Source: Ischnura elegans
Lineage: Eukaryota; Arthropoda; Insecta; Odonata; Coenagrionidae
Length of the DNA stretch: 64,000 nt
Direction of reading: 5' to 3'
NCBI RefSeq assembly: GCF_921293095.1
Contig: NC_060251.1
Coordinates: forward strand, 94,102,566 to 94,166,565
In this document: positions 58,237-64,000 of the stretch, one piece after another
Layout: every line of letters begins with the position of its first letter
Numbering within the stretch: the first letter of the stretch is position 1
Notes under the pieces: model-generated
Databases searched by the model: none
Told to the model about the DNA's origin: nothing
What the model saw: only the letters and a program-made list of their open reading frames with translations
Translations under genes and position numbers: made by a program

Positions 58237-60120
58237 TGAGGAATCTATCGAGATTGCTAAAACTAAAACCGAGATGCAGGGTATCCTCTCCACCAACAAA
58301 AAATATGACATTTTTCAAAAAGGAAAAAAAAAATAAAATTGAGAAAGAACTCCGAAAAAAAACTTTAAAATGAACAAAATGAATACTAATGCATAAAAAA
58401 ATGAAAAAAATTGTGGAAAACCCATCAATAGATTGTACTTGTAAATTTCACATGTTTTGGGCCATTCAAGGCCGTTCCCGGGTTCCGATGTCGGTTAGGT
58501 TTGGTCTTCTTAATTTTAGAGTGCTCTTGCACGCGCTCACTAAAAGCCTGTGTTTCTCATTCTCCTTCACTAACACTGGAAAGGTAAAACTGGTCACTTT
58601 ACACTTGTATTGTCAATATTGTCCCACATATGCACTTTACGTACAATCATCACCGCTGAAGAGGTGGTAGTTATACTCACGGGCAGCTGGACCATAACCC
58701 AGTCAAAATTGAGAATCGTCGTCGTCGTGACAATAAATTAATTTGAAGGAAAAAAATCTCGAAATATTCCGAATGAATCACTCCGAATTGTACTCGTACG
58801 AAATGACCCGAACTCATGATGTCCTCTCCGCCCATAAACTCACCACAGTCAACCAGATCATCTTCCAGTTAGAAAAAAAAATTCAGTCCAGGCTCGGTGC
58901 AATAGTGCACCGATTACAGACATTTGGATACATCCAAATGTACGATCAAACAATTCCAACAACCAAATGTGTATTTCCTGTGTGTGTTCTTCTTCTAGTT
59001 TTTAAGTTATCAACCGTTGAAAGTTTATCTTTTGAAGTATTATGTGCGAAAGGAAAAAAAACAAAAGCACAAAAAATTAAATGATGTTAAAATTTGCAAC
59101 TTGCAAAGAGAATAAAATAGAAGAAATCAAAATGGGAAAATAAATAATGTAAAATGAAAAAAATACTTACAATTAGTTTTAATTGTTTCTAAGCAATTTT
59201 AACAAAAATTTTTCCTGTTCAATATTCTTAATTTTAATCTACAAGTCTAACAAAACTAACTCAAGCAACATACCACTCGCATAGCACTGAAAATACGCTC
59301 CAAATCATTATAGTGTTAACACTCTGGCTCGGGTGAACCCTGTTTACTGAGACAGCTTTAAAGCGCCTGCGGTGCGTCAAATATAATGTGATGCTGAGAG
59401 CAGCACCTTCGACCTGAAGACGTCAGGAGGTCACTGACTGTTGACAATGGTAATGCTGGACGCGGAGTAACTGAAAAAATGGTAAATCATCATTCACTCC
59501 GTGGAAATATAAGAAGTAATAAATACTCATAGGAATTGAAACAGTTATTCAAATTTTTAGAATTAATAGCACTTTTAAATAAGTTTTTTTTCCTCGTCAT
59601 CATTTCATTCTTTTGGTTACTAATTCGCTCTAGGAGTATAATTCACTTTATTTTTACTTAGGTTGACATTGATTTATTAACAATAATTAAACAGAAGGTG
59701 AGTGGTAATAGTATGCAGAATCTTATGTTTTTAACAGCAGTTGTTTGTATTGAGTTTAAAAGCCTTTGCCGTCGGCCCGGGCATCTGTAACATACCGAGA
59801 GAATTTATGAATATCATTTTCAATAATGTTGTGAGTTTAAGTATGAAATGTGTCCCGTTGACAGGAATTTCTTGGCGTACGTAACAGTTATTGTTTTCGC
59901 GCTAAATGAGTAGGCATAGACTAAGAAAAAAACAACGTCAAAGAAAATTAACGGAATGTATTGTAACCAGCCCGTTCAATGGGTCCTCCCTTCCCCTGAT
60001 GCCTACGTCCCAAGGAAGTGGTTATTTGCAAGAAATAAAAAATAATTGTAAAATTTTGAAATCCCATATGGGTGTTGGGGTTCGCCCACGAGTAAAATAC
60101 GCTGATGATTCGGATGGAAA
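58237..60120. other. Unannotated DNA
   Basis: Contains an open frame of 113 codons (58743-59084) and one of 74 codons (59906-60130). Neither is recognised, and both are A-rich and probably chance. Confidence 0.3.
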
Positions 60121-60688
60121 TGACGGTTAGCCACCTTACAATACAGAAATAAAAATTTATTATAGCATCAAAAAAGAATTGTTGAACAATGAAAGGACCA
60201 AGTTATAACAACCAAAGAGAAATCAAAAAAATCGTTGAACAATGAAAGGACCAAGTTATAACAACCAAAGAGAAATAAAAAAAAATCGTTGAACAATGAA
60301 AGGACCAAGTTATAACAACCAAAGATAAATTTAACAAAAAAAATCCCTTTTCCCACACACGAACAGTGTTCACCGTATACGAGGAGGGGGGGTCTTCACA
60401 GGGGGGGAATGGAGTGCAGATACTTTACGTTCTGTCCTTGACGTTACTGCGTCCGTATGGCTCCGCGGTGTCGAACTTCCTTTCCTTGGTTTCACTCACC
60501 ACTCACTACAACATCGTTGCACTCCTTTTTCTGTCCTGAGTCCTCACCCGCCGCACCTTTTTATGCCGTCCCTCGGGACGGCGGCGTGCGAAAACCAGCC
60601 ATGCTAACGAATCATCCGATTCGATAGCCCGCGAGTTCAAAACAAAGCATACAACATAAAATAAAATGGTTGGTGGCTAACCGTTACA
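60121..60688 (-). mobile_element. Candidate solo LTR, 568 bp
   Basis: Read on the minus strand it starts TGTAACGGTTAGCCACC and ends GGTGGCTAACCGTCA, the TG...CA and terminal inverted repeat form of an LTR. It carries a TATA-like gcataaaaagg in a GC-rich part and an aataaa near its 3' end. A triplicated 53-54 bp unit lies inside. No 4-6 bp target duplication is visible, which weakens the call. A TIR DNA element is the alternative. Confidence 0.45.
60176..60336. repeat. Three tandem copies of a 53-54 bp unit
   Basis: gttgaacaatgaaaggacca, agttataacaaccaaaga and an A-run are repeated at 60181, 60234 and 60288 with almost no differences. High identity implies recent expansion. No spacers, so not a CRISPR. 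Confidence 0.9.
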
Positions 60689-62299
60689 GTATTGAATAAT
60701 ACGATATAAACGTAGAATATGAATTGAGAAAGGCCCATGAGCGCCTGCAATAATATTTACTCGTTGATCACCACCAACAATTGACAAAGGAAACAAAACA
60801 CAAACGAAAATTCGCTTCATTCTAAGGCAGGCAAAGGATCACAATGCAAACATCTTGGAGCCAACAGTTAATAAAAAAATGTAAGAAAAAAAATCGAGTA
60901 GGCGACGGTCATCCCTCTCCTGTGACGTTGATGTCGGTTCTCATCTTGGAGTTTAGTGCTGCGTTGCCGGACCGCGTGCCACCTGTTTGATTCCACTTCC
61001 AACCACGACGCGGACGCCGTGGGAAATGGACTAGTTTTCGCGAACACATGCGCGGTTGTATATATATTTTTTAGGCTAGGGAAGCGTGCTTTTTTACGCG
61101 AGTTCTCGGGCGCATCTTGTGAGCCGGAAGGAACTTCGTGAACTCAAGTATCCGAACACAAAAGGTGTTGGACGAACCCTGAATCCAAATTTTAATTTGC
61201 CAAGCTATGCGAAGATTCTTCGCTATCAAGGAAAAGAGGGAAGGTTAGATGCCGCCGAAAAGGGGAATTATTTAGTTAAAAGGAAAAGGAAGGAAGTTGA
61301 ATTATTAAATGAAAATTAGTATGTTAATCATTACTCTATTTTTGACGTAGTAATCCCTTAAGTGCGTCATAACCACATCCTTCCAACGAGAGTCAAGAGG
61401 TGGCTGTAGCCCTCTTGGGTATACAATTTACACTAGATAAAATGGTAATTTTTATTCAGTTTTCGAATATATGAGAGAGAGGAGAGCTCCGTAGTCCTCT
61501 CCCCTTTTAGCAACTCGTGACGTGGAAAATTCAAGCTCTTCCCCAAAACCGAGGGAAAGGCACTCCGTGCAACAAGGACTACATATTGTTACCGGCTTTT
61601 ATTACCGATTGGCGCTCATCATCTCGCGAAAAAAATGGAAATCTTTATAAAATCAACGCATGTTTGTGAACAATAGGGTAGTTTCCTTCATCAAAGAAAA
61701 CGAAAGGCATTGATTGAGATTCGTTACACACCATTAGTGTATTCATAATATACAAATTATTTGGTTTTAGAAATATCGGTTTGGACGAATGGCAATGATC
61801 AAAATTTATCCTCAATTGAAAAAGGCCAGATTGGCGCCCATGCGATGCCACTCCACGTGACGTCACAGGGACCTAGTTTCTATACGAGTAGATAGGAGTT
61901 TACCAATACATGCATGAGGCACAGAGCTCATGGAAACGTCTTAATAATCACTTATTGAAACTGGCTAAAGTCGGAAAGTTTCCTTCGTTTGATAAGGTAT
62001 TAATAATCCTAACTTAAGCCAAGCGCTACCAGTTAGCAGGGCACTCAGCTACCTCACTTGCGGCAGCGGGAACCAGAACGACGTCACACGGAGATTTCCC
62101 GGCATTCATACTTAGCCGTCGCGTTTTCGCGCGCTTGAAAATTTTCACTTTTCATGTAATCGCGAAAAATAGATATCGTCATTTAAAAATCTAAATGCGT
62201 GATATACGTACTCCAGGAGTAATAATCTTTCGATTTAGGCAATAAAAAATAATAGGAAACCAACGTATTGGTAAGGAATGTGCAACAATACGGAAGACG
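60689..62299. other. Unannotated DNA
   Basis: A 77-codon frame at 61086-61319 has protein-like segments (YPNTKGVGRTLNPNFNLPSY) but I do not recognise it. The stretch 61830-62160 is CpG-richer and may be the body of the dispersed repeat that follows. Confidence 0.3.
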
Positions 62300-62640
62300 A
62301 GCCAATGACATCAGAGTCAAAATTCCCCTCGTACGGGCAACCGTTGCTTAGAAAATATTTTTTTATAACAAATACGGTAAACATTGTTGTCATTCAGGGA
62401 AACGTATGAAACTTAAGATTAATGCCAAAAGAATATTACTCCATAAATTTAGTAATGCGCGTTTAACGTTGGTTAACGTTTAAGGTAGAGGTTTGCTCAG
62501 AAAGGCTTTGCTAAAAAAACCTGTAATTTTTTAGTTTATGCGCTTATTTCTATATTTAATTAGTGGGCTAATATTAAACATTTTAATATCTTTTTGATGT
62601 ATAAACTTTTGGTGCAGAAAGTAGTGACGAAGTAGCAAAA
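62300..62640 (+). repeat. Dispersed repeat, copy 2 of 2
   Basis: Aligns with 9140-9520 in the same order of blocks: acgggcaaccgttg, ttagaaaat, attaatgccaaaag, actccat, aggtttgctcagaaag. Confidence 0.6.
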
Positions 62641-63108
62641 ATCGCATTTCGGCGACATTGCATTTTCATGGAAAATTATTCTTTGCGATTATTTTTCTGC
62701 ATGAGCATAAAGTCCTTTCACCAATTTTTGCTGGAAACGATGTTCCATATTTTATTACTCGTATTATCGTTTTTTTTAACGAATATAAAGGGGTTTAAGA
62801 AGGCTCTACCCAAATATTTAAATTGATGTCATTCTTTTTGAAGATGTGAGTGTACGTATTCTAATTTTGCGTAGTAATTGATAGAATATCTCACGAAAAA
62901 AGTTGTTGTACATTCATTTCTGTTGTTAAAAAAATTCTATTTTGTAGTATGATCATTGAGGTCAGTAAATAACCATACCGTTTGTACACCTATGGAGTCA
63001 CTTTTCATCAGAACCTAGGAAGCAGACATTAACGAAATGCTTAGGTAGTAACTCTAGTCTTATGTTTCTGTATTTGAAAGCGTCCTTATAAGGGAGACTT
63101 CGGATAGC

Positions 63109-63255
63109 AAAGGTGTAATGCCCAGATTTTGGGGGCATATGTATCGAAATCAATTATTATTTGCCGGTGACGAATTCACTCTTCCATCATCGATTTCGAT
63201 AAATATACCCCCAAAAACTGCGCGTTACACGGTGTAACGCGCAGTTTTTGGGGGT
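63109..63255. repeat. Inverted-repeat element with perfect 25-bp-arm palindrome
   Basis: ggtgtaatgcccagattttg...gcata and its imperfect inverse ...tacccccaaaaactgcgcg, ttacac bound a ~120-bp unit. The right side runs straight into an exact complement (gtgtaacgcgcag, tttttgggggta), forming a palindrome with a 1-base centre. ttacacctttg recurs at 63486-63496 and caaaggtgtaa at 63109-63119, so a larger inverted unit may span both. Confidence 0.55.
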
Positions 63256-63427
63256 ACGCGCACTACCGATCCGTATGACCGAGAGTCTACTGCATTTAGT
63301 ATTTATTAATCAAGCTTTATTAGGAAAACTAGGTATTTTTGTTGAAAAAAACGGAACGTATGGCATCACAGAATTTAATTCCTATATTGCCGTAAAAACT
63401 TAATAAAATACACGAAATATTAAAAAA

Positions 63428-63484
63428 TTATGACCCCCCGGTGGAGTGCGCCCCCCCTAGCATTTGACTCACGAGCCGCCACTG
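63428..63484. repeat. Terminal fragment of a CAGTGGCGGC hAT-type element
   Basis: The sequence ends in gagccgccactg, the inverse of the CAGTGGCGGC terminus of the hAT element at 47580-50652, with a C/G-rich subterminal run. The other end was not found. Confidence 0.45.
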
Positions 63485-63499
63485 GTTACACCTTTGGTA

Positions 63500-64000
63500 T
63501 TGCTCTACAAGTATTAAACTACTAATTGCGCCTGAATTCGATATCGAGCTCATGCTCAGTAACATGCCTGTATTGCATATTTGTATGTTCTTAAGGTTTG
63601 AAATATTAGTCCAATGCAATGGTATTGTGTGATTCCATTCGTATTACCGTAAAATTACGTGTGTCAGTGACTAAGACGGGTAAAGTATATGGCTATGATC
63701 TCATTTTTTAATATAATAAAAATATAGTAATCCCTAGGTTTATGTAATATTTAATACAACCGTTTTCGCTTTTTAGAGTATCACGAATGTTGGAAATTTC
63801 TTGTTTCCTCTAGTGCAAAAATGGATTGCTTTCAAATTATCTGGCTTGAAATCTCAGATTATTTTTGCCTGTGATTTAAATACCAACTATACTTTGGAAT
63901 AATGTGAATTTTAATATCTTTTGATCACGGACTTCTTTTGATGTATAGCATCATTTCGAGTTCTATCTATATTCTATCTATGTCCGTAGTCGTATAAAGT
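63500..64000. other. Unannotated AT-rich DNA
   Basis: No feature seen to the window end. Confidence 0.35.

Noticed and set aside
58743-59084. A 113-codon open frame
   Set aside because: It is A-rich and starts and ends in low-complexity sequence with no known motif.
59314-59460. ttaacactctgg as a piggyBac-like terminus
   Set aside because: No matching inverted end with TTAA was found downstream.
60176-60336. Regular repeats that could suggest a CRISPR array
   Set aside because: The units abut with only A-runs between them, are 53-54 bp long, and the DNA is from an insect.

Overview
This is eukaryotic, almost certainly insect, nuclear DNA. It holds spliced genes with GT-AG introns, AATAAA poly(A) signals, AT-rich intergenic DNA and a dense load of decayed transposable elements. 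I recognise two complete host genes, both on the + strand and in tandem. The first is SPARC (osteonectin/BM-40; seven coding exons between 4948 and 21067, 298 residues). The second is the histone variant H2A.Z/H2Av (five exons between 21803 and 23018, 128 residues). About 440 bp separate the SPARC poly(A) signal from the H2A.Z start codon. The large transposon-filled SPARC introns suggest a big insect genome, but I cannot name the species from the sequence.

Layout. 1-4.9 kb: a decayed ~112-bp tandem repeat, a ~1-kb terminal-inverted-repeat (TIR) element, a GC-rich stretch that could be a promoter, and a short hAT-type MITE. 4.9-21.4 kb: SPARC. Its introns hold a perfect 45-bp-arm hairpin, pogo/Tigger-like MITEs, a 704-bp MITE with an internal palindrome, a gypsy-like integrase tail, a SINE-like repeat, a 90-bp-arm palindrome and a piggyBac-like MITE. 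21.6-23.5 kb: H2A.Z with a compact promoter (CCAAT, E-box and E2F-like sites). 23.6-24.25 kb: a CpG-rich stretch ending in a strong splice donor, perhaps a noncoding first exon. 24.3-64 kb: no host coding exon that I can recognise. This part is repeats: a cluster of CR1-like LINE 3' ends (26.2-30.3 kb), palindromes, foldback elements (34.5-35.5 and 52.7-54.1 kb), a degenerate ~155-bp periodic array (40.4-41.4 kb), LINE tails (43.3-43.9, 46.1-46.7 and 56.3-56.6 kb), a nearly intact 3073-bp hAT transposon with a perfect 8-bp target duplication (47580-50652), nested hAT MITEs (51.2-52.1 kb) and a possible solo LTR (60.1-60.7 kb).

The two genes are not known to work together. SPARC is a secreted basement-membrane glycoprotein and H2A.Z is a replication-independent chromatin component. 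The most unusual signal is a set of long, near-perfect palindromes. Their centres carry a GATGAT-hairpin-GAAAC motif that resembles a hammerhead ribozyme core. Every copy has one extra base or a core substitution relative to the active consensus, so catalysis is only a hypothesis. I found no defence system, operon, CRISPR array or other convincingly novel gene system.
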